From assembly GCF_900700375.1 (NCBI RefSeq), contig NC_041716.1, positions 15,226,306-15,290,305 on the forward strand: 64,000 nt of DNA, in the 5' to 3' direction. Below are positions 1-11,300 of this stretch, one piece after another. A program made the translations under genes and the position numbers. The first letter of the stretch is position 1. The number at the start of each line of letters is the position of its first letter. The DNA is from Denticeps clupeoides. Lineage: Eukaryota > Chordata > Actinopteri > Clupeiformes > Denticipitidae. A model generated the notes under the pieces. That model saw only the letters and a program-made list of their open reading frames with translations. It made no database searches and was not told where the DNA came from.

Positions 1-137
1 GCGTCAACGTCCCACTTGCTGAAGTCGGCGTCCCGGTCCGGCTCGGCGCGCTGCCACCGCCTCTCCGGGGATTTAAAGCCGCCATTCTCCGCCGGCGACG
101 CCTCCTCCTCCTCTCTCTGGCGCTTTCGGTTGTCCAT
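1..137 (-). CDS. 5' end of an unrecognised gene, N-terminal 45 codons
   Basis: On the minus strand an ATG at 137 opens a frame that runs off the window edge without a stop. It begins MDNRKRQREEEEASPAENGG and continues with a charged, low-complexity stretch ending ...FSKWDVDA. A KRQR cluster followed by acidic residues looks like a nuclear protein N-terminus, but I cannot name the family. The start is supported by the GC-rich, CpG-containing sequence around it and the sharp drop to AT-rich DNA after about 300. It lies about 1.46 kb past the gss stop and on the same strand. It is not the neighbour expected from the human order (ACSS2), whose N-terminus and orientation differ. The exon may end before base 1; no donor was identified. 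Confidence 0.35.
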   Translation of the reverse strand, partial: MDNRKRQREEEEASPAENGGFKSPERRWQRAEPDRDADFSKWDVD

Positions 138-300
138 GACACGGGGCGCCTCGAGCCGGAAAAGAGTCGCACACCGCGCCTGAACCCTGAATATTCTCCC
201 TCTCCTCTCCGGACACCCAAACATCACGGCGGCCGGCCGGTCGAGAGACGGCTCGCTGGCGCCACCTCTGGTTCGGAGTGCAATTGAACACCTCTACCTC
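138..300 (-). promoter_or_regulatory. probable CpG-rich promoter / 5' UTR of the left-edge gene
   Basis: GC-rich and CpG-containing sequence directly upstream of the minus-strand ATG at 137, ending abruptly near 300. No TATA box is evident. The assignment is by position and composition only. Confidence 0.3.
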
Positions 301-1597
301 TACTCATTGTCTTATAAAATATCCTAATTAAATACGTTTTCATTGTTAAATGAATACATAAAATATTCTTTTTTTTTGAAGATGAATGCCTATAGATATT
401 TATTCTTTTTACATGCCTTCTCCATGTTAATAATAACAACAACATTTATTTCTCATACAGCCCAAAATCAGTTTGTCACAATGGGCTTTAACACCCCACA
501 CGAGGGGAAAAAAAAAAAAAAAAAACAGAGTGGGACGCCCTTCCAGGGTCGAGTGAGCCTGTGATTGGTGTCAGTGCAGGGTTGGTCATGATTTGTCCAT
601 GGAATTTTTTTTTTATTATTGTGCAGTATAGAGGAACTACCCCAGGTAAATAAGCCTACTGTGCATCCCATTTGTTTCTCGTTTCACTGTAATAGGAGCC
701 TCATTGTCTAGCCTTTCTGTACACTGGGCTGTATACAGCTGAGACGCCAATGAAGTTTACTTTGATGCTGAAAAACACAATTAAGTTTGCATGAAATCCA
801 TCATTTTACGCACCATTATTCAGATTACACAAATTTGCATGCCATAGCCCACCAGTCAGAAACCCTACAGAATGTGTTTCACATAATTAATCTTTATTCA
901 TTGCTAATCCATTTATCAGTTATCTAATGAATGATATAATCATACAAATGCCAACAGTTGTACCAATGTGCAACTAATGTTTAGCACTACATTTGTATAA
1001 TTCAGTCAGCTACAGGTAGCACACCGGTTTGATTAAAAATTTTCTTGTTCAAACATACAAACAAGTGTTGTTTTTCAATCCAAAAAACTCAATAAAAGCA
1101 GTAATATGTAAAACACAGCAACTATGCATTTTAAGACCGTATCCAGATATAAAAAGCTATAATGATATAATTAAAATGCAAATAGCACTTGCATAGCAGA
1201 AAATGACCCAAGCTAATTGGAAAAATACTACAGATTAGTATTAATTATTAAATTATTGTATTAATTAAATAAAATGAAACCATAACTCATTGAGTAGAAA
1301 TTCTTCATCCATTCATAGTTTAAATTGTGCATATTACCTTATTGTAGCTGCGAGTTGTATAGTAGTAGAGTTCGATATACTACAGTCATCTACTATGTGT
1401 TTTAAAATCTTGGGGAAATGTAGTTCTGAAAAATTCTATTAAACCGGGTATTTCCCTCCATAAATTATATTCAGAATGTAAAGTGCGATAATGACCAACT
1501 GTTTTGAGTTTTTGGTGCTGACTGGGATAGGTGAAATGTATAACCATTTCTTCACTACTGACACTTCCAACACTTCCCTGATGAGAGGGGAGGGTTT
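301..1597. other. AT-rich spacer, 3' flank of gss
   Basis: No gene seen. The sequence is AT-rich and contains an 18-base A run near 511. On the minus strand a possible polyadenylation signal (TTTATT on the plus strand) lies near 892, which would give gss a 3' UTR of roughly 700 bases. Nothing else recognisable. Confidence 0.5.
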
Positions 1598-3121
1598 TCA
1601 CACAAGTAAAGGGTTATCCAGCACAGCCACCCCCGCCGCTACTCCTCCATCAGAATACTCCACGCTCTTGGTCCTCAGGAGGTGGCCAACACATTCGTTC
1701 ATCACCATGTCCTTTCCATGCCTGCGAAAACATAGTCCACTGTCAGCAAAACTCCACACACGGTAAAAGCCGCTTTGTCTCACATGGAGATAATTATTTG
1801 TGAATTTTGAAACTAAACTACCACACCATTAAAGTGAAAAGGGAAAGTGAAGTGATTGTCATTGATAAAAACTGCAGCACAGCACACTGTGACCTTTGCT
1901 TTTAACAATTACCCTTGGTGAGCATTGGGCAGCCATGACAGGCGCCCGGAGAGCAGTGTTTACTCAAATATATTTCTTGATTCAGCAACAAAATGTAACA
2001 AGATTCACAAATGCATTAATCTGATGCACAAATGTCAGGGCACTTATATATATAGTGGTGAATAAATGTTTGTGAATACCCTTACATTTATTTGTGGATT
2101 TGTGAATAAAGCGCTAAAAGGGAATTTTCCCAAATGTGTTTTTTTTTTTTTCCAAAAGGTAGCCAATCAAATGTCTCCTGAGGTTCCAGCCAATCATATC
2201 AACTGATGTTTGAGAGTGTAGGTGCATTATGTGGCTGATGTGATTAATAATAGTAATAGCAGTTAATATATATATATTAGTGGTGGGCCGTTGCTGTGTT
2301 AACGTGAGACTCTTATCGGGCGATAAAAACAAATATCGGCGTTAATCTATTCACAAAGTTGGGTTGGGAGATGGGTCTACGCAAGCTATTGTGCCGGAGT
2401 TAAATGGTTACACTAGATTTATAAGTATATTTCTTCTTTCTTGTGTCTTTTATTTTCTTATTTCCTCAAGACTTATTTTGATTTTGAGACCCGGTTTAGT
2501 TCTCTTGGACACATGGCGTAAGTTGTGAGACGTGTGTGGGGTTTGTGTGCAAAAAGTTATTTCTTTCATTTTAATTTATGTACATATTAGGAATATTTTA
2601 CATGTGTGTTATTTTGTGAATATTTTTTTAATGTTCTTTTAATACTGTATATTGTAGAGAGAAGTGCAGAAAACCGCGATGTGTGACGCGATGTTCTGAC
2701 GCGATCTTGCTTTTTGTACAGAAAACACTTTGCACAGAAAATCTCTTGGGTGTCAGCTCATCATTTGTGGTTCAAGAAACGAAATCAAAAAGTTACACAA
2801 CGCAGAAGAAGAACTGCTACACTATGATGACTTTCACCTTGATATTTTAGCGCGGATGTATACCTAGCCGAATTGCACTGTAGGGGGCGAGAACGAGTCT
2901 TCGAACTGTGAAATTACCACATCAAACGTGACGTGGTAACATGGATGCAGCTATTTAAGTTTGTGATGCATTTTGGAAACAGGAGATGAGCCCCTGGTCT
3001 AATGCACCACCTGGCTTGAGAAACCCGTTCTCAAAGACTTAGTCATTATTTGGGTAGCACACATATTCTGAATGTCTTCGGCAGAATTCAAATGAGCCAT
3101 TCTAGATTAATTTTGCTTACT

Positions 3122-3183
<62 letters not shown>

Positions 3184-6100
3184 GGCTCATTTGGGAAGAA
3201 GCGCTCCAACAGTCATGGACGTGACAGTTCCTGCTGGATTTCTTCGGTCCCGGCCAGGTGTGTGCCAATATCGGAGCACTTAATATATATATAAAAAATT
3301 GTCACCAAATACCTGACATAAGCTCCAAAAGCACCCAGTTCACTCAAGCAGGCGTTGAGTCTCAGGGGTTCTCCTGGTCTCAGCAGGTAGTTGTGAGAGG
3401 GACGGGGTCTGATCTTGTCCATTAATATGTAGGCAGTCCTCTCTGAGCCACCCTTGACTGCTTCCAGCACCTGGCAGATCTCAGAGCCGTAAATATTGTT
3501 TCCTACAAAGAGGATGTGAATCATGTCACCTGTATTGTATTTTAATATGAATATGAACAATATGTCCTTATAAAGTCTTGGCAGATCAGTCGGTAGAGCA
3601 TCAGACTTTTTTTTTTTATCTGAGGGTAAAGGGTTAAAGTGCGATTGACATCCATAAACCTCGTACTAGGCCCACCTCTTTTCTTCTGGTATATTTACAC
3701 GTCTCCTCTAGTAGGTGCTATTGCATGTTCTAAGCAAACACAACATTAACACTGTTTACTGTCTCACCTCCTCCTTCCCTTTGAGGTTTTAACACAAAGA
3801 CATCTGGTTCAGCCAAAGCCATGGCTACTGTCCGGTCACCTTCTTCTCCCTAAATGGAGCACACAGGTACCAACAACCACTGCAAACCTCCAAGAACGTT
3901 GGTCTCATGTGAATTAGATGGAAATAATAGGAACATAAAGTTGTGCTTTTGTGTAAGTCTTTTCCCCACCATGTCCAGTGTGTACTGTCCAGCAAATGTG
4001 GCCCTGATCTGGTCAACAGCATCAGGCTCATTTGGGAAGAAGCTCTCCAACACTCCTGGACGTGCCAGTTCCTGCTGGACTTTTTTGGTCCCGGCCAGGT
4101 GTGTGCCAATATCGGGGCACTTAATAGCAAGTGACCGCTCCATCATCAGCCTCACCTCCCAGCTCTGCAGGAAAAAATAAGGGTGACGAATCACACAAAT
4201 GTTTTCTTGACATTATTTGCAGGAACACACACAGAACAGGCCAGTTTGGGCCCAACCTTAAATGTTTTTAAGATAAATAATTCAATAATTCTTTTTTATT
4301 ATGAGAAAACATTAGAAATGCTTACAACAAATATAGCATGTTATTTGCTATAAGCATAATTGAATGGATGTGAAAATTTAATGAAAGAATGAAAGAATAA
4401 AATAACTGCAAGCAGCACAGCTTCACGGCACCTTTTCCAGATGTTTACTGAAATAATGTGTCTCCATTGAATCACATCAAATTTGACTGGGTGACCCTGC
4501 AGCCTGTTATCAAAAGCCTACCCAGCTGCAGATTCAGAAACCACTCAGTAGGTGGAGCTAGAGAGCAACCATTAACTCCTTCGTGTCAGGTAATTGAAGG
4601 AAACAAAACTCGTTAGGAATATGAACGGCTCAGCGAGAAAAAAAAAGAGAGAGAGAGCTCGTAACCGGGTGGATGAGCACTGCATGGAAGAAAACTAAGA
4701 CAGAGAGAGAGAGAGAGAGACAAAAAGAACATTGTGGCAGACCTGCTCTGTGTAGTTCTGAGGCATGTACCCATTGCGAAAGTACACGATTGCAACTTCT
4801 TTTCCACCTCTGAAATACAAGGACACAATTTCCCCAATCTATGAAAACACAAAGTGCACGAATGCAAACTATTGCTTATTAAAAACGCACACAAAAAGCC
4901 TCTTCTCCTGATCCAACGACCCTGTTTTGAAAACTTCTTCAAATCTTCTTCTAATCACTGGGATATTTCTGAAAGGAAAAAAAAAAAGCACATCAAAGTG
5001 AAATATGACATTCCAATTCATCTGATATTTTAATCAAGCTTGCCTGCAAAGGTTAAAGTTGGCTAGTATTTAATGTAAAAATAACTCTTACCTTTTCCAA
5101 AGTTCATTTTCAATATATCGATGGTCATATATGTTCCTCTGGATTTCTTCTACTAGAAACATGACCACAGCCCTGTTGTGGGACATGACCGCTTCATTTG
5201 CTTAAACTGCTTTAAGCTGTGCCCATTCTTATTTCATGCTGTCCAACGAGAACCCACCCCTGAGGTTTTTGCAGGCATCACAAATGTAGAATCATTTCGC
5301 TTTCCCAACTCACCTTTCAGATCCATAGAGTTCCCAAGCTTTGGCCAAACCTTTGGCAAGCCCCGCTGCTGGGTTGTTGTCGAGGATTTTCTTCTGATCC
5401 TCTAATCGTTCGGCAACACCCAGGATGTGCCTTAAAGATGGTCAAGGTCAATACTATATAACTCTAATATATTTTATAGACCACCATATAACTAAAACTG
5501 TAGCGCATCACTGCATTTTGAAATAAGGTTATAACAAAGGCCATTACATACCGATGAACATCAGGCATCTGTGAAGTAAGCCCTCCAAAACTGGCAGCAA
5601 TAGTATTGATCTCAATCTGCTTCAGGGACATGCCTCCGTCCCTGTCCTGGTCCACCATGTAGTCTGAGCGATTCAAACCTAAGACAATGGACTTGAAAGA
5701 CAAACGGAAGTACGTGGGAAAATACATGTGAAAGTCTGTGTTTCAGGAAACAGATAAAAACGTCTTACTTGTTTTGGACCCTCCTGAAGAACATGCCTGT
5801 ATATGCTGAAAAGCCGTGCCGTGAAATCATCCACTTTAATTGTGCTGATGTGGGAAAAAAGTTAACAGCATTACTTACTCATATATAATGTGAAAGTGAA
5901 GTGATTGTCACATGTGATACACAGCAGCACAGCACACGGTGCACACATTGAAATTTGTCCTCTGCATTTAACCCACCACCCTGAGTGAGCAGTGGGCAGC
6001 CATGACAGGCGCCCAGGGAGCGGTGTGTGGGGACGGTGCTTTGCTCAGTGGCACCTCAGTGGCACCGTGGCGGATCGGGATTTGAACCGACAACCTTCTG

Positions 6101-7872
6101 ATTACGGGGCCGCTTCCTTAACCGCTAGGCCACCACTGCCCCGTCAGTATATAGTGAGAGTGAGTATGCGTATATAAAAACACACACAGTACAGGCCAAA
6201 GGTTATGTACTTAACAGAAAACGGTGAAATAACTAAAAACATGTTTTTTATTTGTTGGCCCCTTTGCCTTCACTCTGTGCTCCAGCTCACCCCAAACCAT
6301 CTGGATTGGGTTCAGGTCCGGTGACTGTGGAGGTCAGGTCTCCACTTTTTGTTAAGTACATAACTCCACATGTGTTCATTCATAGTTTTGATGCCTTCAG
6401 TGAGAATCTACCAACGTAAATGGTCATGAAAAGAAAGAAAACACATTGAATGAGAAGGTGTGTCCAAACGTTTGACCTGTACTGTTTATATAAGGGGTGT
6501 GTATTAGCAAGGATCTCACAATACAAAACGTGTCACGATACATGGGCATACAGCGCCATCCACAGGACTGGAGGATGTAGTCACATGCTGACCTCACTAA
6601 ATAATTTTTTTTGCAAACAAAAACATCGATATTTGAGGTCCCTGTATGCAATATCACCATGGAATATTTCACAATATAACACCTCTAATGTATATGTAAG
6701 TATTTATGTATACACACACACACACACATGCATTTTTAATACACTCATCCAGATATTTACAGATTATTTATTAGATTATAGTGTACTGTCGACATAGTCC
6801 TAATGCTACTTATTTTTTCCTTCTCTTATCTTGTACTGTTCACTTTCTGCCGTGACTATGCAAATTTCCTACTTGTGGGACTCTTAAAGGGCGGTACCTG
6901 GCCAGCACGTTCTCCAGGAACTCCGGGTCCCGGCTGATCCGGTCCACAAGCCGGTTGAAGAGTGGCTGCGCGGCCAGGGCCTGGAGGAACAGACTCTTCG
7001 GCACTGGCGACGGGAAGAGGGCGAACGGGGCGTGTCCGACCACCTGCAGCCAGGTAAACACTGCATCACTGTCACTGTGAAACACTGCAGCACACAAGGA
7101 AATGCTTAACACTTTAGACAAACGGTTTAAGACCTTCACAGCTGAGCCTTATCGGGGTTAAGTAGTGGAATTTCTTGCTTTATTGAGGGTTGTGACCCTC
7201 AGTTGTGTGGTGCAGAGGTCAGGTTACTACACAGCCGACAGCCCCATAGGACAACTGTTAAAATCCATTATGGCGAGAACCAATCAGTGAACTAAAGAAA
7301 AACGAGTGGCCGTCATTACTTTAAGAAACCTGTGGAAATCTGTGCTTCGGTCCCATGAGTCCAAATTTGAGATCTTTGGTTCAAACCGCCGCAGAAAAGG
7401 TGAACGGATGGATTCCACGTGGAGGCGACGGGAAGAGGGCGAACGGGGCGTGGCCGGGCACCTGCAGCCAGGTAAACACTGCAGCACACACCGAGACGCT
7501 TTTAACCATCACCCATGGTGAGCAGCGGGCAGCCATGACAGGCGTGTGGGGACTCGAACAGTCAACCTTCGGACTACAGCCTGCCGCCGGTGTCCAGTCC
7601 AGTGGGACGGAATTAACGTCCACAATCCGGGGGACAAAACAAAGCGCCCGTCGGCGTCGCATTCCTGCCGTGTCTGCGTGTTAGTCACGGTCACTCGGGC
7701 CGCCGGCTCTTCCGTCGACGTTCCCGCACCGGCTCACCTCGGAGGAATTGGGCGCGTCTCTGGTCCTCATCAGAAGCCCGTGCAGAAGAGCGGCGTCCCT
7801 CGCGACCTCGGCCAGATCCTCGAGCAGCTGCCCGTCGGCCGTCACTTCCTGCGGAATCCCGCCGAACTCCAT
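1598..7872 (-). CDS. gss: glutathione synthetase (12 coding exons, complete)
   Basis: Catalyses the ATP-dependent joining of gamma-glutamylcysteine and glycine, the last step of glutathione synthesis, in the cytosol; the enzyme is a homodimer. Coding exons 5' to 3': 7872-7738, 7043-6898, 5844-5769, 5691-5552, 5430-5314, 5172-5092, 4968-4891, 4809-4743, 4164-3970, 3849-3768, 3502-3313, 1721-1598. Joined they give 476 residues, against 474 that I recall for human. Recognisable blocks are LGLNRSDYM (about 123-131), [13 protein letters not shown] with the Mg-ligand pair E146/N148, [14 protein letters not shown], the glycine loop [10 protein letters not shown] (about 366-375) and the C-terminus [16 protein letters not shown]. 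All introns are GT-AG with phases that fit. The start ATG at 7872 is the first Met of exon 1 and aligns with the family N-terminus. Introns hold SINEs, Tc1 pieces and two decayed copies of its own exons (separate entries). Confidence 0.97.
1843..1965 (-). repeat. SINE fragment (family A, 3' body only)
   Basis: Minus-strand copy of the window's common tRNA-derived SINE, running from the GAAAGTGAAGTGATTGTC tail through the CAGCCATGACAGGCGCCCGG block. The tRNA-like head is missing and there are internal deletions, so it is an old copy. It lies in the last gss intron. Confidence 0.75.
2278..3119. mobile_element. hAT-like non-autonomous DNA transposon remnant
   Basis: Starts at TAGTGGTGGGCC, the terminal sequence I recall for a hAT-type fish repeat, and continues with the ATCGGGCGATAAA block and the GCACTGTAGGGGGCGAG block of the same family. 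The right end stops near GCCATTCTAGATTAA without a clear matching terminus, running into a dinucleotide repeat. No transposase frame is present. Family assignment is from memory. It sits in the last gss intron. Confidence 0.5.
3125..3183. repeat. compound microsatellite (AT)n(CA)n
   Basis: About 30 bases of AT repeat run straight into about 26 bases of CA repeat. It lies between the hAT-like remnant and a duplicated fragment of gss exon 9. Confidence 0.95.
3182..3285 (-). pseudogene. decayed copy of gss exon 9 fragment
   Basis: About 104 bases match 4023-4126 inside gss exon 9 at high identity (offset 841 bases). In the gss frame it reads [21 protein letters not shown] and then meets an in-frame TGA, and it has neither exon edge. 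It is a non-coding tandem fragment in the last intron, not an alternative exon. The right-hand match ends at CACTTAATA, after which a short AT repeat follows. Confidence 0.85.
3575..3648 (+). pseudogene. tRNA-Lys(UUU)-like pseudogene
   Basis: The segment contains AGATCAGTCGGTAGAGCATC, the D-arm and A-box region of tRNA-Lys, then AGACT followed by a T run where the anticodon loop should be, then ATCTGAGGGT and a damaged T-arm (AGGGTTAAAGT for GGGTTCAAGT). The acceptor stem is not paired. It lies in a gss intron on the opposite strand and is either a dead tRNA copy or a SINE head. Confidence 0.7.
5890..6142 (-). mobile_element. tRNA-derived SINE, near full length (family A)
   Basis: Minus-strand copy with all parts: tRNA-like head (GGGGCAGTGGTGGCCTAGCG, B-box-like GGTTCAAATCCCG with one change), central block with CACCGTCCCCACACACCGCT and a tail ending CAATCACTTCACTTTC. 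It has a duplicated GCCACTGAG motif in the body. It lies in gss intron 2. At least nine copies or pieces of this family occur in the window. Confidence 0.9.
6187..6484. mobile_element. Tc1/mariner-like remnant, internally deleted
   Basis: Both ends carry the inverted termini of a common fish Tc1 family (CAGTACAGGCCAAAGGTT at the left; TGTCCAAACGTTTGACCTGT at the right). Between them only a scrap of the transposase region survives (CACCCCAAACCATCTGGATT). It lies beside the SINE in gss intron 2. Confidence 0.85.
7143..7420 (+). mobile_element. Tc1/mariner-like fragment, same family as 6187-6484
   Basis: Plus-strand piece covering the end of the 5' untranslated part and a shortened transposase frame. 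It begins MARTNQ, soon meets a stop, then reads [20 protein letters not shown] and [20 protein letters not shown]. The N-terminal part is joined directly to a mid-protein part, so there is a large internal deletion, and no terminal repeats remain. It lies in gss intron 1. Confidence 0.85.
7424..7483 (-). pseudogene. 60-bp copy of the gss exon 2 acceptor edge
   Basis: Matches 7006-7065 at about 56 of 60 positions. The source spans the first 38 bases of exon 2, its AG acceptor and the intron just before it. The copy keeps the acceptor-like CTGCAG but has no downstream donor. It is sandwiched between the Tc1 fragment and a SINE piece. Confidence 0.85.
7473..7577 (-). repeat. SINE fragment (family A) with internal deletions
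   Basis: Contains ACTGCAGCACAC, CACCCATGGTGAGCAGCGGG, AGCCATGACAGGCG and a GACTCGAACAGTCAACCTTC piece of the tRNA-like head, with the central block missing. It overlaps the end of the gss exon 2 copy. Confidence 0.7.
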
Positions 7873-8350
7873 GCCGGTTCACCTGAGGAGGGCGAGACGG
7901 AGACGTACGTCGACTCCGCTCTTTACTTCTTCTCACGCTCCGCTAATATTTAAACAGTTCTGCAATCATTTACATCACAACTCTCCACACGTCAAAGTTC
8001 GACCACGCGAGGCCACGTGCCGCAGACGTGACGTTACCTGCGCGCGCCGCCGACGTCCAATAATCACGGCGCGTAACGCGTTCTGCCGCCGATTTATTAA
8101 AAAGAAAAAAACACCCCGAGGAGCAGCGCACACGCAGCCGTGGATGAGGAGAAGCGCCCCGTGAAGCCGCCTCACGCGTACATCTGCACGCAGCCAATCA
8201 TCGACCAGGACGGGACCAACCCGGAAGCAGGAACCCGGCCGGCCTGGGCATAGAGCTACAGCGCTATAGATCGCGCGGCTTACCAGCTGTTCGCTACGAG
8301 TCTAGTTCTATGTCTGGACGCAAACCTCCGTTTTGGCCGCGGGGCTTTCC
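7873..8350 (-). promoter_or_regulatory. gss: gss 5' UTR and CpG-rich promoter region
   Basis: CpG-dense sequence directly upstream of the gss start codon. It contains many CGCG and GCGC motifs and a CACGTG-containing stretch near 8013. No TATA box is apparent. A separate non-coding first exon is known for GSS in mammals and could lie here, but I could not fix its splice sites. Confidence 0.45.
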
Positions 8351-11300
8351 AGTTCCATCAGCATCGCTGAAAATTAAGTCTGAATTTGTTCGGCCACGTT
8401 TTTTACTCTGATGTTTCTCAAAATTTATAAAAAAAAAGGAACACAAGGAGAGCTTGATTCTGATGACTGAAGCAGTTGTACGGTAGGTGGCGCTAGTGGG
8501 CCACCCTGCAAAATTCTCAAATCCTTCTTTTAATGCTGTACCCTGGGATGGGAAAATGTCAGTTCAACATGATTAATTTGCTTTAGCCAGTCCTAATTCC
8601 TTTTGCATTATTCCAAACCATACAGTTCATTCAGCTTCATGTAACAAATCATTCGATCATATAAGAATAATGTTTCTGATGATTTCTAATATCTAATGGT
8701 AGTTGAATTTCTCTGTCAACTGGGCTAATCATGATCGTCCAGTACAAGGTCCAGTTAGACGGAGTGGTCCAATTGCACATATCTTGAGTTGAGACTTGAT
8801 GAGTCTCACAATTTTCCAGTTGTGTAATGTGACTGAGATGCGAACAACTTAATTCCTGCTCGGAGAGTTTGCCCTGGAGTTTTGACTGCAAACTAAAGAC
8901 TCAGCACTGGCACTACACACCCCTTATTTAAGCAAATGTAACAATGCACTTGCAGCAGGGGGCAGGTGTGAGTTGTTCTGATGAGGGTAAGAGTCAGGCC
9001 TCGACCCACTTATTGCTCATGCTGCTCATTGTTAATTGAGATTGTCCGGCAGTGAATCTAATTCCTCACTCCAACCGTGTCCTACATCATGGTCCTGCAG
9101 GGTTCACAGAGGCCATTTAGTATATTTCTGCAAAAAAAGCCAGAAACCCTTGTTAAGGATTTACAATAAATCCTGAAATGATCATATTTGCCACTTCATT
9201 TGTGTGCGTGAACAAGGCCTCTGTACTTTACTTTCTTGACTTTACTGTACTTGGCAGACGATACAAGGAGAAGACACCAGCAATTCTCATTCGGTTTCCA
9301 TAGATTCTGAGTTACAAAACTAAGAGCCCTGATAAGGCCTTACTTGTCAGGAATAGAACTTTTGCTAGGGATTTGTTAAGTGCTAGACTATTTTTTTTTG
9401 TGAGTGTGTGTTAGACGCATTTGAAATACTTTTTAAACAAGTGAGTTTTCACGTCTGCGCGTCTGTTGTATAGGCATGGAACAGGCCTGTTTGGGCTATC
9501 CCATAGGCTGTGTGGTTTCCAAGTATAAAAAGTTTACGTGAGCGCGTGGCCATTGTTCTGCTGGAGGCTCCGGAGCCCGGCGGGGGTTTAGATGGAAGGG
9601 GGGATATGTTGCCGTCAAGCCGACTTTTAAAATAGAAAGACAGCTGTAGGTGATCGCACCGGTGCGAGCGGGAGACAGGGAGACGGGTGAAAGGCGGGCA
9701 CTGTAGTCTCCCCACGCCGGACTGCCGAAAGGCAGATTAGCTCGTCTTTTGCGGGTCGGACAGGGACAACAGGCACGAAATATTAGAAGATCAGGGGGTT
9801 AGCTGCATCGCCTAAAGACGGACTCAGCTAAAGCCAGTTGTTTTTCCCCGTGTAGTCCACAGACTATTTGGGTTTCACAAGCACACATACATCAGCAGAT
9901 ATACAGACATGCGCATATAACAAAATAAAATGTCATTTCTTTTTTGTTTAATCAGAAATATTTTTATTGATCAATGAAACAAAACAGCTTTTTATATATA
10001 TAAAAAAAACTAAACCAAAAAAATGAAACCACATGTAAAATAAGTAAAAGAGACAGTCGCCCCAGTTCTCTGTACACCCAGTCAAGGGGAGGATACGGTC
10101 TAATCAGGAAGCTCAAGGTTCTTAAAGTATTGTAGGAAAGGGTCACACGTTTTGTGAGATTTCTCACATGATTTCTTAAGGGAGTAGCGAATATTTTCAA
10201 GGCTTAAGATAGAAATGATATCTCTCAGCCTTTGCACAGCGGTGGGCGAGCATTTACAACAGTAAAAATTTTTCGATTTGATATTATTTTATTTGGATAA
10301 TTTCTAAATCGGCCTAATCGTTTGAATGGTTGCACACACACATAAAATGTGTGCTCTGAATCCTCTGTGAGGACTGATGAACTGATCATCATTGGTACCA
10401 CCAGTCACCTGCTAAAGATGCATTTCAGTCTTTTATTTGAAGCTCACCTGACTCCGGTTCAGCGGTGTTTATTAGCACAACGTTATTCCAGCAAAGCCAG
10501 CCCACTGTGGTATTCATAGATGAATTCCTATGGCTGCCCCGTGAGATGAGGTCACAGATTCATGGGGCCAGCGCTGTGTGAAAGCATGTCCATAAATCAG
10601 GGCAAAGCTCACAGTCTGGAGAAAATGATCACGGAGACTGGATTTATGCTTACAATCGAGCAAACAAGGTTTATTTTCTGGCTTTTTTATGGCTTTTTAG
10701 ATAAGAAGCAGAATCTCAAAAGCCAAACGTAGATCAGTTAGATTAAGTGAGAAAAAAAGTATAATGAAGTGTAATATTAATACAAGAGTAATTCAACACA
10801 ACAACATCAACAAGAGGAAAAAAACTTAATTTGACTTAAAAAAAAACTGGAAAAAAGATAAAACTTTGTGACACTAATAATAAAAAAACTCAGATATTTA
10901 GGATATTAAGAGTTATATAACTTTACAAGATCTATAAGCAAAAAAGGAATTCTATTTGTGCAATTGATCAACCTTGCCATAAAACATAAAGATGTATATT
11001 AATTTAACTTAGATTCATTTGAGATGAGGTGAAATAGACATCACATTATGCTCAATATGCCCATCAAACACTAAATATAAAGAAAAGCCCAGGCATGATT
11101 TAAAGTATGAAAGGCCCTCCACATAATGTCGCCACCGTCCAATGAGAGCGGAGCAGGTCCAGTAATCCGAATACTTCCCACTTTTACTGCCCTGCATCAA
11201 AGTTTGTTTTATACCTTGATGCCGGCTCTGTTATGCAGGGCAGCACCAGAGCCGAGTGACTCTTTAGCCCGTTAGTCTCCGATTGGAATGTGGGCTATTG

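Noticed and set aside
3182-3285. Alternative gss exon
   Set aside because: In-frame stop, no splice borders and duplication of internal exon 9 sequence; called a decayed copy instead.
9430-9740. GC-richer patch with a TATAAAAAG motif, considered as a promoter or a repeat end
   Set aside because: No downstream exon and no repeat family I can identify; left as part of the spacer.
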